This document shows positions 41,476 to 50,758 of a stretch of 64,000 nucleotides of DNA, piece after piece. This stretch comes from Candidatus Nanosynbacter sp. TM7-053 (GTDB taxonomy: Bacteria; Patescibacteriota; Saccharimonadia; Saccharimonadales; Saccharimonadaceae): the NCBI RefSeq assembly GCF_022828375.1, contig NZ_JAJQJX010000002.1, positions 1 through 64,000 of the forward strand, in the 5' to 3' direction. The notes below the pieces were generated by a model that did no database searches, was not told where the DNA came from, and saw nothing but the letters and a program-made list of their open reading frames with translations. Numbering within the stretch: the first letter of the stretch is position 1; each line of letters begins with the position of its first letter. The translations under genes were made by a program, and so were the position numbers.

Positions 41476-42702
41476 TTATTCCTTAACTTGACCCGCCATA
41501 CTTGTAATTGGACCCATAACACTAACCGCCACCAGGGCAATGACAACACCCATTGCGACAATCATTACTGGCTCGATAATAGAGCTAACGCCGTCAATCG
41601 CGGTATCAACTTCTTCTTCGTAAAAGTCAGCGACTTTAACTAGAACCTTGTCTGTTTGTCCAGTTTCTTCGCCGACAGATAACATTTGCGCAACAATCGG
41701 CGGATATAAATCATCTCGTTCGGCGATAATTTTTGACAAGACTTCACCGTTTTGAACTCGCTTAGTGGCTTCTTTTAGGGACTTTTCGTAGGCGACATTT
41801 CCGACAGCGCGCGAAGTTACGTCTAATGCTTCAAGTACAGCCACGCCCGCGCCGATAAGAGCGGAGAAGGTTCGAGTAAAGCGAGCGATTGCCACCTTTT
41901 TAACAATTGGTCCGACAGCTGGAACTTTGATGATGATATTGTGAAATTTTACGCGACCTTTTGGGGTTTTAATATAGCGAATCAATAGCCAAATGCTTCC
42001 GACAAATATTGGAATGATTATATACCAAAACGACACTACGAAATCGCTAATTCCGAGCATAATTTCAGTAAGAAGTGGCAATTTGGCGTCAGGTCCGCCC
42101 ATGTCTTTAATGGTTTTACCGATGACTGGAATAATGAAGATCATCAGGATAAAGAAGGCGATGATCGTAATGATTAAAAGTACGATCGGGTATGTCATGG
42201 CGCCTTTAATTTTTTTCTTCATGGATGAGTTTTTTTCTTGTTGTAGAGCCAGGCGCTTCAAGATGTCATCCAAAATACCTCCAGTTTCACCCGCGGCAAC
42301 CATGTTCACGTAAATATCATTGAAGGTTTCTGGATGTTTACTCAGAGCATCCGCGAAAGACATACCGCCTTCAATGTCTTTAATTACGGCGTTGATCGTG
42401 TCTCGGAAATTGGCGCTTTCGGCGTGTTTTGCCATAGAGTTAAGGGAACGAAGAATAGGAACGCCAGCTGAAACCATGGCACTTAATTGGCGAGTAAACA
42501 TCACCAATTCTTCAGTCTTGGCGCCTTTCTTTTTCTTGCCGAAAGAAAAACTAAGCTCTTTTTTTGCGCCTTTTTCTTCAATTTTTATCAATTGTCCGCG
42601 TGACCTCAAATTATTAATGGCAGATAGTTTGTCGGCCGCTTCAATTGTTGAAGAGACAGTCTCTTTCTTTTTATTGACAAGCAAATATTCAAAAATTGGC
42701 AT
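41476..42702 (-). CDS. pilC: type IV pilus platform protein PilC (GspF family)
   Basis: The 408-residue integral membrane protein has two GspF domains, recognised by FTRQLSAMVSAGVPILRSL (about 75) and FTRTFSALIGAGVAVLEAL (about 275), each followed by membrane segments. A N-terminal cytoplasmic domain of about 70 residues precedes them. It is the platform turned by the PilB ATPase. The gene starts 4 bases after the pilB stop. Confidence 0.95.
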   Translation of the reverse strand: MPIFEYLLVNKKKETVSSTIEAADKLSAINNLRSRGQLIKIEEKGAKKELSFSFGKKKKGAKTEELVMFTRQLSAMVSAGVPILRSLNSMAKHAESANFRDTINAVIKDIEGGMSFADALSKHPETFNDIYVNMVAAGETGGILDDILKRLALQQEKNSSMKKKIKGAMTYPIVLLIITIIAFFILMIFIIPVIGKTIKDMGGPDAKLPLLTEIMLGISDFVVSFWYIIIPIFVGSIWLLIRYIKTPKGRVKFHNIIIKVPAVGPIVKKVAIARFTRTFSALIGAGVAVLEALDVTSRAVGNVAYEKSLKEATKRVQNGEVLSKIIAERDDLYPPIVAQMLSVGEETGQTDKVLVKVADFYEEEVDTAIDGVSSIIEPVMIVAMGVVIALVAVSVMGPITSMAGQVKE

Positions 42703-42706
42703 AATG

Positions 42707-44485
42707 TTACTCCCTTGTTGCCCTCAAAACTTCGTCCACGGTGGTGATCCCGCGCAGTGATTTAATAAGTCCGTCCATCTGCATTGTCACCATGCCTTCG
42801 GAAATCGCTTGATCTTGAATATCGTTGCTGGTGGCGTTGGCGGTAATCATTTTTTGGATAGGGATGGATATGCCAAGAACCTCGTAAATACCAACGTGAC
42901 CCTTGAATCCATTATGTCCACACTCGTCACAACCTTCTGGATTCGGCCTCCATAATCGTTCAATTCCTGAATCTGTTGATCCCATAGGCGTGTCGCCGCC
43001 AATTTTATCCTCAAAAGCCTGTTCTTCGAGGTTGTGAATTTTTTTAATCGACTCGGTGTTTATCTTAAACATCTCGGTGATATATTTTATTTCTTCTTCG
43101 TTTGGAGTGTATTCTTGGCGGCAATTCATACATAGGCGCCTAACTAGTCGCTGTCCAATCACCGCCTTCACGGTTGAAGCGATCAAGAATGGCTCAATTC
43201 CCATATCTAGCAGACGTGGCAAACATGTCGCAGCGTTATTTGTGTGTAGAGTGGAGAACACCAAGTGCCCGGTCAGCGCCGCTTGAACACCAAGGTTTGC
43301 GGTTTCGCCGTCACGAATTTCTCCGACCATGATGATATTTGGGTCTTGGCGAAGTAGCGCCCTTAGTCCTGATGCGAAGGTCATTCCAGCTTTGGCGTTG
43401 GTTTGGGTTTGATTAACTCCTGGGATTTTATATTCTACTGGGTCTTCAATTGTGGAAATATTGACATCTGGAGTATTGAGTTCCGACAAGACGCTGAACA
43501 AGCTGGTCGATTTTCCCGATCCAGTTGGTCCAGTCACCAGGATCATTCCGTTCGGCTGGGCCATTGCATCCTTTACCGTTGCGAGCGACAAGCCCCAATA
43601 GCCAAGCTGATCCAGTTTAACGGCCTGGTTCGATTCGTCCAAAATACGCATGACCACCTTTTCGCCGTCAGCAATTGGCAATGTCGAAACACGAAGCGCA
43701 TATTGTTTTCCTGAAACTTTTATCTTAAATCGTCCGTCCTGCGGCACGCGGCGTTCGTCAATTTTCAAATTAGATAGAATCTTAATACGACTCACCAAAG
43801 CACCGTGAACGTTTCGTGGCAATTTATTAACTTCCTTCAAAACACCGTCAATTCGATAACGAACCTGAACGTAATCCTCGCGCGGTTCAATGTGAATGTC
43901 GGAAGCGTTGGATTTTATAGCGTATTCCAGTAACAAATTAACAGTTTGGGCAATTGGTGAATTTTCCGCAAAATCGTCTTGGCTAACGTTTTGGTCTTCG
44001 GCGGAAGCGTCTTTTTGTACCGCAATAACTTCGTCAAGTTCGGCATTGATATTACCGCGATAATTTTCCAAACAGTCCAAAATGTTGCTTTTTGTCGCTA
44101 GGAAAACCTTAGTGTTGTAGCCAATTTCTTTCTGAATAAAGTTCAACGCCTGCACGTCGTCTGGGTCTTCCATTGCAAGAGACAGGCTATTATCCTCATT
44201 TTTCTCAAAAAGCACAACGTTGTACTGGCGCGCGATATGTTCGGGAATTCGCTTTAATATATCTTCGGGAATATCCTTTGGCTCAATTCGCACGAAAGGC
44301 ACACCGATATAATCGCCGATCAACTTTGTCAAATCTTCCTCAGAAATGACTTTTTGTTCAATAGCGGTTTCTTGCAATGTTTGCTTCGACCGTTCAGCGA
44401 TCAATTTTAAATCAGCAAGCTGTGGCTCATCAACAACCCCACCTTGTTTCAGAATGCTCTCGATTGTCTGGTCTGAAACACGCAT
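42707..44485 (-). CDS. pilB: type IV pilus extension ATPase PilB
   Basis: The 592 residues have the N-terminal MshE-like domain and the GspE ATPase core. Walker A is GPTGSGKST, the Asp box is STIEDPVEYKIPGVNQTQ, Walker B is IIMVGEIRD and the His box is ALTGHLVFSTLHTN. A zinc tetracysteine site is present (CMNC and CDEC). It powers pilus assembly. No PilT retraction ATPase is in the window. It is the first gene of the operon pilB-C-M-N-O. Confidence 0.96.
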   Translation of the reverse strand: MRVSDQTIESILKQGGVVDEPQLADLKLIAERSKQTLQETAIEQKVISEEDLTKLIGDYIGVPFVRIEPKDIPEDILKRIPEHIARQYNVVLFEKNEDNSLSLAMEDPDDVQALNFIQKEIGYNTKVFLATKSNILDCLENYRGNINAELDEVIAVQKDASAEDQNVSQDDFAENSPIAQTVNLLLEYAIKSNASDIHIEPREDYVQVRYRIDGVLKEVNKLPRNVHGALVSRIKILSNLKIDERRVPQDGRFKIKVSGKQYALRVSTLPIADGEKVVMRILDESNQAVKLDQLGYWGLSLATVKDAMAQPNGMILVTGPTGSGKSTSLFSVLSELNTPDVNISTIEDPVEYKIPGVNQTQTNAKAGMTFASGLRALLRQDPNIIMVGEIRDGETANLGVQAALTGHLVFSTLHTNNAATCLPRLLDMGIEPFLIASTVKAVIGQRLVRRLCMNCRQEYTPNEEEIKYITEMFKINTESIKKIHNLEEQAFEDKIGGDTPMGSTDSGIERLWRPNPEGCDECGHNGFKGHVGIYEVLGISIPIQKMITANATSNDIQDQAISEGMVTMQMDGLIKSLRGITTVDEVLRATRE

Positions 44486-44533
44486 AACTCTTATGGTTAT
44501 TGTACTATCATCGCCAAAAAAAAGCTAGCATAG

Positions 44534-44539
44534 TATAAT
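44534..44539 (+). promoter_or_regulatory. -10 box of tsaE (leaderless)
   Basis: TATAAT ends six bases before GTG 44546. Confidence 0.6.
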
Positions 44540-44545
44540 ATAAGA

Positions 44546-45004
44546 GTGAATATTTCTAGTGAAGAGAAAATGCGAGAATTGGGCGCGGCAATTGGTCGGG
44601 CTGTTTCCGGTGGGGAAGTTCTGGAATTAGTCGGTGATATTGGCGCGGGTAAAACTACATTGACAAAGGGAATTGCGCAGGCTTTAGAGATTGACGAGCC
44701 AGTTCAGAGCCCAACTTTCACGATTTCACGCGTGTACGATTCACCTCGCGGTCTGAGTTTGGCGCATTACGATTTTTATAGATTGGGAAATGCTGGAATT
44801 ATGAGCGAGGAGATTCGCGAAGTGGCGGCTTCTAATTCGGTGGTTGTAGTTGAATGGGCTGGCGCTGTCGATGATGCATTACCGAGTGATCGGTTGGTGA
44901 TAAAAATTACTGCGATTAGCGAAGAAGAACGGCTTGTGGAATTTTATCTTGGCGGCAAAAAATCTGATGAACTTTTGAGAAAAATAAAGGAGAATATGGC
45001 GTGA
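44546..45004 (+). CDS. tsaE: tRNA t6A factor TsaE
   Basis: The 152-residue P-loop ATPase has ELVGDIGAGKTTLTKGIAQ (Walker A), the family SPTFTISRVY segment, LAHYDFYRL and VVVVEWAG. TsaE supports TsaB-TsaD in making N6-threonylcarbamoyladenosine at A37 of ANN-reading tRNAs. It starts with GTG and overlaps tsaB by 4 bases. Confidence 0.93.
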   Translation: MNISSEEKMRELGAAIGRAVSGGEVLELVGDIGAGKTTLTKGIAQALEIDEPVQSPTFTISRVYDSPRGLSLAHYDFYRLGNAGIMSEEIREVAASNSVVVVEWAGAVDDALPSDRLVIKITAISEEERLVEFYLGGKKSDELLRKIKENMA

Positions 45005-45375
45005 TAATTTTATTAGACACTTCAACATCAACATGTTTTTTAACAATAGTCAATGGAGAAAATCGTCAGGATTTTGAATGGGAAGCTGGGCGAACGTTGG
45101 CGCGGAATTTGTTGAAATTTTTGGAAGAAAAGACTGGCGATTTGCATCTGATAAGCGGCATTGGCGTGATGAAAGGGCCGGGAAGTTTTACGGGACTGAG
45201 AATTGGTTTGACGGTTGTGAATACCTTGGCGGACAGTTTGAATATTTCTATTGTTGGTGCGATGGGTGATAATTGGCGTGATTTGGCTTTGGACAAATTG
45301 CGTTCTGGTGAGAACGAAAAAATTGTTATGCCAGAGTACGGTGCTGCTGCGAATATCACTGCGCCGCGAAAATAA
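45001..45375 (+). CDS. tsaB: tRNA t6A factor TsaB, short form
   Basis: The 124 residues correspond to the N-terminal half of TsaB/YeaZ: ILLDTSTSTCFLTIV at the start, and GVMKGPGSFTGLRIGLTVVNTLA, the family signature that forms the TsaD-binding helices. The family is usually about 230 residues; the C-terminal lobe is reduced to some 25 residues. No frame continues it downstream, so this is a short version and not a simple frameshift. GTG start, translationally coupled to tsaE. Confidence 0.85.
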   Translation: MIILLDTSTSTCFLTIVNGENRQDFEWEAGRTLARNLLKFLEEKTGDLHLISGIGVMKGPGSFTGLRIGLTVVNTLADSLNISIVGAMGDNWRDLALDKLRSGENEKIVMPEYGAAANITAPRK

Positions 45376-45414
45376 TTTTTATCGCCCAAACCATCAAAAC
45401 CGTGTATAATTAAA

Positions 45415-45528
45415 TTACGGCGGTTTGTGATTTTTGATTCGCCGAATTAGATAGTTTGAAGTTGATCGGCTGTTGATATTTTTCCTTGAGACGAACACTC
45501 AGGGGCGGCTGATCGGAAAGGAATGATA
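45415..45528 (+). promoter_or_regulatory. promoter and structured leader of rny
   Basis: TATAAT at 45415-45420 implies a leader of about 100 bases. Two foldings are visible: CGGCG with CGCCG (extended outward by AATT on both sides with one bulge), and GATCGGC with GCTGATC (one G-U) enclosing CCTTGAG with CTCAGGG. GGAAAGG follows just before the start codon. A leader this long and paired is unusual here, where many mRNAs seem leaderless. It could be the site of feedback cleavage by RNase Y. Confidence 0.5.
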
Positions 45529-47019
45529 ATGATAGAAGTAATTATTGCCGCGGCTGTTGGAGCTGGCGCGGGCGTTGCTGGTCTTGTTGGATATCAGCGA
45601 ACTCGCCAAATTAACGGTAAAAATCAGATTGAGCGAGATCTGGCGGATGCAAAAACTAAGGCGAGCGATATTGTCCTAAAAGCTAAAGACGAGGCGCTTA
45701 AGATTGAAAATGAACGTCGCAAGGAATGGCAAAAGACCGAAAATCGTTTGGCGGATCGCGAGAAGACTCTGGATAATAAATTGGAGGAGCTTGATCGACG
45801 AGCAGAAAAATTGCGCGCGCATGAGGATGAAGTTGATAATCTTAAAAATGAAATTCGCGACATCCGCTCCAGACAGCAAGAGAAATTGGAAAAAATCGCT
45901 GGATTGAAGAAAAAAGACGCTGCCGATAAGTTAATGCAGATGACTGAGCGTGACATTAAGCAAGACTTGGTTGGTTTGGTGTCGAAACTACAACATGACG
46001 CAATGGATGACGCTGAAGAGCGAGCGCAAATGATCCTAGTGACTGCAATGGAACGAATGAGCAGTGAGGTGACTGCCGAGCGCACGGTGACTGCGGTCAA
46101 GCTGACCGATGACGAGATGAAGGGTCGAATTATCGGTAAGGAAGGGCGTAATATTCAGGCGCTGCAGCGTGAAACTGGCGTAGATATTTTAGTTGACGAT
46201 ACACCCGGCATGATTATTTTGTCGAGTTTTGATCCTGTTCGCCGACAAGTGGCTCGCTTGAGTCTTGAGATGCTGATGAAGGACGGCCGTATTCATCCTG
46301 CGCGTATTGAAGAGGTGGTTGCTAAAGCTAAAAAACAGATTGAAAAAGAGGTTCGACAAGCCGGTGAGGATGCTATGCGTGAAACTGGCGTAGTTGGGAT
46401 TCCGAAGGAGATGTTGTTGTTACTTGGTGAATTGAAGTTTCGCACCAGCTTCGGTCAGAACGTCTTGAAGCATTCGACTGAGATGGCGCAAATTGCTGGA
46501 ATGATTGCTGAGGAAATTGGTGCGGACGTGCGCATTACAAAAATTGCCACACTCCTTCATGACGTTGGCAAGGCGGTGTCGCATAAAATTGAGGGTAAAC
46601 ATCATCATATTGGGGCGGAATTGGCTCGTAAATATGGTATGGACGAGAGAATTGTCCACGCAATCGAAGCACACCACGATGATATCGAGGCAACGACACC
46701 GGAAGCGATTATTGTTCGAGTTTGCGACGCGGCTTCGGCTGCACGTCCAGGTGCGCGTAACGTTTCTGCTGAGAATTTTGCAGAGCGAATGCGCGATTTG
46801 GAAAATGTCGCTACGAGTTTTGAGGGAATTGATAAGGCTTACGCGATTTCTGCTGGTCGTGAAGTTCGTGTGATCGTGAAGCCTCAGACGATTGATGATT
46901 TGTCGGCGATTAAATTGGCGCGAGATATTGCGACGAAAATTGAGTCGACAATGCAATATCCTGGCACGATTAAGGTTAACGTGATTCGCGAAACGCGAGC
47001 AATTGAGTTTGCTAAATAA
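45529..47019 (+). CDS. rny: endoribonuclease RNase Y
   Basis: The 496-residue protein has an N-terminal membrane segment (about 1-20), a long coiled coil (about 25-150), a KH domain (MKGRIIGKEGRNIQALQRETGVDI), and an HD domain (LLHDVGKAVSHKIEGKHHHIGAEL, with the HD pair and EAHHDD). RNase Y starts mRNA decay at the membrane. ATG 45529 is chosen because AAGG then lies about 8 bases upstream; an ATG at 45523 is too close. Confidence 0.96.
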   Translation: MIEVIIAAAVGAGAGVAGLVGYQRTRQINGKNQIERDLADAKTKASDIVLKAKDEALKIENERRKEWQKTENRLADREKTLDNKLEELDRRAEKLRAHEDEVDNLKNEIRDIRSRQQEKLEKIAGLKKKDAADKLMQMTERDIKQDLVGLVSKLQHDAMDDAEERAQMILVTAMERMSSEVTAERTVTAVKLTDDEMKGRIIGKEGRNIQALQRETGVDILVDDTPGMIILSSFDPVRRQVARLSLEMLMKDGRIHPARIEEVVAKAKKQIEKEVRQAGEDAMRETGVVGIPKEMLLLLGELKFRTSFGQNVLKHSTEMAQIAGMIAEEIGADVRITKIATLLHDVGKAVSHKIEGKHHHIGAELARKYGMDERIVHAIEAHHDDIEATTPEAIIVRVCDAASAARPGARNVSAENFAERMRDLENVATSFEGIDKAYAISAGREVRVIVKPQTIDDLSAIKLARDIATKIESTMQYPGTIKVNVIRETRAIEFAK

Positions 47020-47546
47020 TGAAATTTACAGATGAAGAGCGACGGGCTTGGTTGGCAAGTTTGGGCAGACGTTTTTCTAGTGCGGCGGTGTTGATTGAAA
47101 ATGAGCAGGGCGAGTTATTGATCGTCAAGGCTGGCTATAAAGACCATTGGTCACTGCCTGGTGGCATTGTTGACGCTGGAGAATCTCCGCTAGAAGCGGC
47201 GGTGCGCGAGGTGAAAGAAGAAGTTGATATTCAAGTCGACCCTAAGGATCTGAAACTTGCCATGGTTGCTTCGCGTCATTCTGATGAGTTTTTGACACAT
47301 CAATTTGTGTTTTTTACAAAGTTAGAAAACGATGCTTTTTCTGAGATAAAATTGCAGGAATCGGAAATTGTGGCCAGCAAATTTATCGCCAAAAATGAGG
47401 TTGATTTTGAAGACATGTCGCTACTCTGGGTAATCAGATTTTGGGCAATTGATAAATTCGGTTACGTAAATACGAAAATTATTGATAATGACGGCGTGAA
47501 AAAAGAAGTTGTAGAATTTTTTGCGCCGATGATTGGAGGGAAATAA
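47019..47546 (+). CDS. Nudix hydrolase
   Basis: The 175 residues have a complete Nudix box, GGIVDAGESPLEAAVREVKEE (G-x5-E-x7-REV-x-EE), near residues 48-68. The substrate cannot be read from the sequence; candidates are nucleotide diphosphate derivatives. The start overlaps the rny stop by one base and the stop overlaps gpmA by one base, giving an rny-nudix-gpmA unit. Confidence 0.85.
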   Translation: MKFTDEERRAWLASLGRRFSSAAVLIENEQGELLIVKAGYKDHWSLPGGIVDAGESPLEAAVREVKEEVDIQVDPKDLKLAMVASRHSDEFLTHQFVFFTKLENDAFSEIKLQESEIVASKFIAKNEVDFEDMSLLWVIRFWAIDKFGYVNTKIIDNDGVKKEVVEFFAPMIGGK

Positions 47547-48181
47547 TGGGAATATTAGTTATTAGTCGACACGGTGAGAGCGAGTGGAATCTGCTCGGTA
47601 AGTGGACTGGCTGGACGGATGTTAATTTGACGGAAAAAGGTCACAATGACACCGTGCGATTGGGCGCTTTATTGAAAGGTCTGTCATTTAATGAAGCTTA
47701 CACTTCATCATTAAAACGTACACAGCAAACTTTGGCCGCACTACTCGAAGGCTGTGGTGTAGAAAATCTACCAACAACGCATGCAACTGAGTTAAACGAG
47801 CGTGATTATGGCGATTTGACTGGAAAAAATAAATGGGAAGTTAAAGCGGAGATTGGCGAAGAGGCTTTTAATGGTATTCGACGCGGTTGGGATTATCCAG
47901 TGCCGGGCGGCGAAACTTTGAAAGATGTTTATGTGCGGGTTGTTCCATATTTTGAGCAAGAGATTTTGCCGAAATTGCAGAATGGTGAGAATATTTTATT
48001 GGTGGCTCACGGCAATTCTATTCGGGCTTTAATTAAACATCTTGACCAAGTTCCAGAAGCCGAGATGGCGAATGTAGAAATGCCATTTGGTCAATTATTG
48101 GTTTATACGTTCGATCCTGGTCAATCTTTGCCAATCAAAAAAGAAGTACTGTCGGTTGAGATTGAAGCCGTGAATGCTTAA
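47546..48181 (+). CDS. gpmA: 2,3-BPG-dependent phosphoglycerate mutase
   Basis: The 211 residues carry the phosphohistidine motif SRHGESEWN (His at residue 8), ELNERDYGDLTG, and VAHGNSIRAL with the second catalytic His. The pattern is that of cofactor-dependent glycolytic mutase. At 211 residues it is somewhat shorter than the approximately 230-250 of GpmA. The stop overlaps the convergent Nudix-kinase gene by 4 bases. Confidence 0.9.
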   Translation: MGILVISRHGESEWNLLGKWTGWTDVNLTEKGHNDTVRLGALLKGLSFNEAYTSSLKRTQQTLAALLEGCGVENLPTTHATELNERDYGDLTGKNKWEVKAEIGEEAFNGIRRGWDYPVPGGETLKDVYVRVVPYFEQEILPKLQNGENILLVAHGNSIRALIKHLDQVPEAEMANVEMPFGQLLVYTFDPGQSLPIKKEVLSVEIEAVNA

Positions 48182-49509
48182 ATAGTTGTATATATTTCGT
48201 ACGCACTTAACGCCGATAAAAATTGTTGAAATCTAAGAGTGTCGTCGCCGCGATATGGCCACGTTGCATGGTTTAGCCAGAAACCCATTAAGGTTAGGCA
48301 GTGATCTAAATTTATTTCTTTGTAATAGTTTGAAATATTATGACCGCTTTTATGTAGGTCGATTAGTAGGCTAGTGATGTCACTACCGGATTCTCCAGGT
48401 CCAGACCAACTCCAGTCGATCAACTTAGTGCCGTGTTTGGGGTGCCAAGCCATATTTGATTGACGAATATCATGATGACAAAAAACTAATTTTTTTATAT
48501 CGCTATGTCGACCTCCGGCATTTAGTAAGGCGGGTAAGTCTGCCAATAATTTCTTAGTTATATTTTGGCTATGAGGCGTTAATCTGTCTAAGAATCCTAA
48601 TGACAACTCTCTCAATTTAGCTATTTTCTGCTCGTCTAACGAAGCCCACCCTTCTTTAATAAAACTATCACGTGATGATTCGATATCAAAAGTATCAGGT
48701 AGCACTGGTATATTTTCCAACTCGTCAAATTTTTCCTTCGCTGATTTGATATAAGCGCCTAGTGTTTCGCTCTTTGCTCGCCATAGCCAACCTTCGTTGG
48801 GCGTCATTGTCTCCATGATGAAAGTATCATCGTCTCGCAGTATTGATCTGGATGGGATTCCGCTATATCCATGACAGCGCAGATAAGATATCGTGAACGC
48901 TTCTTTTCTCAGATATTGGCGCAGTCTATTTCGCTTAATATTATCGTATTTAGTCGATGTTCGCTTAATAAATACCGAATGATCATTTTTTGTGGCGATA
49001 ATTTTGTCGTATTGCATATGGCCGCCGTTAATATTGCGATAATTTTCGGAAAACTCTGCTATCTTAATTAGCGACCGACAAGACAAATAATCAATAGCTC
49101 TGGCTACTATTTCATCATGCGATGCGTATAATTTAGGCAAATTATTGAGTGGTAGCCAGGCTGCGTCGATAGTGTCGTCTCGTCCTGACACCTCTGATAG
49201 TTCGTTGACTACGAACAGATACGCACTAGTTTCAATCCATGACGTCTGGCTGTTGCGTGGATCGTTAACAAGCCCTTTGTATATTAATATTGGACTGTCA
49301 CTAATTATCGTTCCAGTTTCTTCTCTTGTTTCGCGAATTGCTGCCGTAAAAGAATCCTCTTCAGGGTTGACGAATCCTCCAGGTAGTGCCCATTCTCCGC
49401 TAGATCGTTTTATCAAAAGGATTTTTTGTGCGATTGGGCTGATTATTACGCTGTCTGCGGTGTAATTTGGACCGTCATACCATAATTTACGATTTATAGA
49501 TATTGGCAT
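48178..49509 (-). CDS. Nudix-kinase fusion in the NAD salvage operon
   Basis: The 443-residue protein combines an N-terminal Nudix domain (about 1-145, with an intact box GFVNPEEDSFTAAIRETREE) and a C-terminal aminoglycoside/choline-kinase-like domain (about 165-443). The kinase has the catalytic loop HHDIRQSN and the metal-binding LIDWSWSGPG. Both active sites look complete. It is the last gene after nrtR, pncA and pncB, 7 bases from pncB, so it probably acts on an NAD-related compound, for example cleavage of ADP-ribose or NADH by the Nudix half and phosphorylation of a nucleoside or ribose product by the kinase half. That assignment is inference from context only. Confidence 0.82.
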   Translation of the reverse strand: MPISINRKLWYDGPNYTADSVIISPIAQKILLIKRSSGEWALPGGFVNPEEDSFTAAIRETREETGTIISDSPILIYKGLVNDPRNSQTSWIETSAYLFVVNELSEVSGRDDTIDAAWLPLNNLPKLYASHDEIVARAIDYLSCRSLIKIAEFSENYRNINGGHMQYDKIIATKNDHSVFIKRTSTKYDNIKRNRLRQYLRKEAFTISYLRCHGYSGIPSRSILRDDDTFIMETMTPNEGWLWRAKSETLGAYIKSAKEKFDELENIPVLPDTFDIESSRDSFIKEGWASLDEQKIAKLRELSLGFLDRLTPHSQNITKKLLADLPALLNAGGRHSDIKKLVFCHHDIRQSNMAWHPKHGTKLIDWSWSGPGESGSDITSLLIDLHKSGHNISNYYKEINLDHCLTLMGFWLNHATWPYRGDDTLRFQQFLSALSAYEIYTTI

Positions 49510-49516
49510 TGTTTTT

Positions 49517-50758
49517 TCATATAGTAACTAGAGTATTATTCAGTGCATTTTCAGCCAAAGCTGCTTTTACGTGTTCACGATACTTTCTAATTTTATCGCC
49601 TGGACCTGTATGTTTGCCAGGAGTGTCGCTCAATTTGACCGTAGGCACTCCATCGACTTCTGTGGCTTTCATAACAAAGTTATTGGGTGTAATTCCAAGG
49701 TCGTTAGTTAAAGTTGTACCCCAGCCGAATGTTACATTTATTTTGTCCTTAAAGTAATCAGCTATCCGAATAATTTCATCCACATCAAGTCCGTCACTAA
49801 AGACGATAGTTTTCTCTAAAGGATCAATTCCGTTCTTTTTGTAAATTTCAATAGCCTTATTTCCAAATTCTATTGGGTCGCCAGAATCGTGTCGTAGTCC
49901 TTTCCACGAAGTCATTTGTTCGGGCGTAAAGTCAGCAAAGAAGAAGTCGGTTGTAAATGTATCAGTTAAGGCAATTGATAGTTCGTTACCATATGTACCT
50001 TGCCAATCTTTTAGCGCCTGATTATGGCCACTCAGCGGGTTGTCTCCGGCTTTATCTGCCAGTGCAGCGTAGACCATTGGCATTTCGTGCGCAAAAGTTC
50101 CAATTGGTTTTAACCCTAGTTTATGCGCCAAGTATATATTTGAAGTTCCGACAAAATTGTCAGGGAGCTCATTTGCAACTCTTTCAATTACGTGCCTATG
50201 CCAATCATAACTAAAACGTCGCCTTGTGCCGAAATCAGAAAATTTAATGTCTGGGCGGCTCTTTAATAATTTGATTTTTTCGTCTAACCGGCGATCTCCT
50301 TCGGCATACACTTCTTCCAAAGAGTAACCTTCACGTGCGAGTTTGTTACGAAAATATATTTCATTTATCTCACTCATGATAACGGTTTCCCAGAATGTAA
50401 CTAGGGGCCATTTTCCCGTAGCCTCAACCGCTAGGTCGCCGCGCTTATCATATCCGATATTGACCAGAGGCAAGGGATTACTTATTAGGAAATCAAGGTA
50501 TTCTTGCGAAAATGTCGCTTTGCTGTCTTGGTTTTGTAGTCCGGCTAAGTAGGCTATTTCATCAGGCCGCCATCCTTCAGCTAACTCATTTAGCCTATCC
50601 TGTAATTCTACTGGGGATACAAATTCGGATAATAGATTAGGGGAGCGATTTTTCAGTGTGAAAGTAACTTCTGCTTCAGGATGTTTTAAGAACTCGTTCA
50701 TCCCCATAGTTACTTTGTAATAATCTAATCCTTGTGATATTTTTGAGCCCTTCTCCAT
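49517..50758 (-). CDS. pncB: nicotinate phosphoribosyltransferase
   Basis: The 413 residues match PncB: DYYKVTMGMNEFL near the N-terminus, FSDFGTRRRFSYDWH, GTSNIYLAHKLGLKPIGTFAHEM with the catalytic His region, and FGWGTTLTNDLG near the phosphate site. It makes nicotinate mononucleotide from nicotinate and PRPP. It starts one base after the pncA stop, so nicotinamide is deamidated and then taken up into NaMN by consecutive gene products. Confidence 0.95.
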   Translation of the reverse strand: MEKGSKISQGLDYYKVTMGMNEFLKHPEAEVTFTLKNRSPNLLSEFVSPVELQDRLNELAEGWRPDEIAYLAGLQNQDSKATFSQEYLDFLISNPLPLVNIGYDKRGDLAVEATGKWPLVTFWETVIMSEINEIYFRNKLAREGYSLEEVYAEGDRRLDEKIKLLKSRPDIKFSDFGTRRRFSYDWHRHVIERVANELPDNFVGTSNIYLAHKLGLKPIGTFAHEMPMVYAALADKAGDNPLSGHNQALKDWQGTYGNELSIALTDTFTTDFFFADFTPEQMTSWKGLRHDSGDPIEFGNKAIEIYKKNGIDPLEKTIVFSDGLDVDEIIRIADYFKDKINVTFGWGTTLTNDLGITPNNFVMKATEVDGVPTVKLSDTPGKHTGPGDKIRKYREHVKAALAENALNNTLVTI

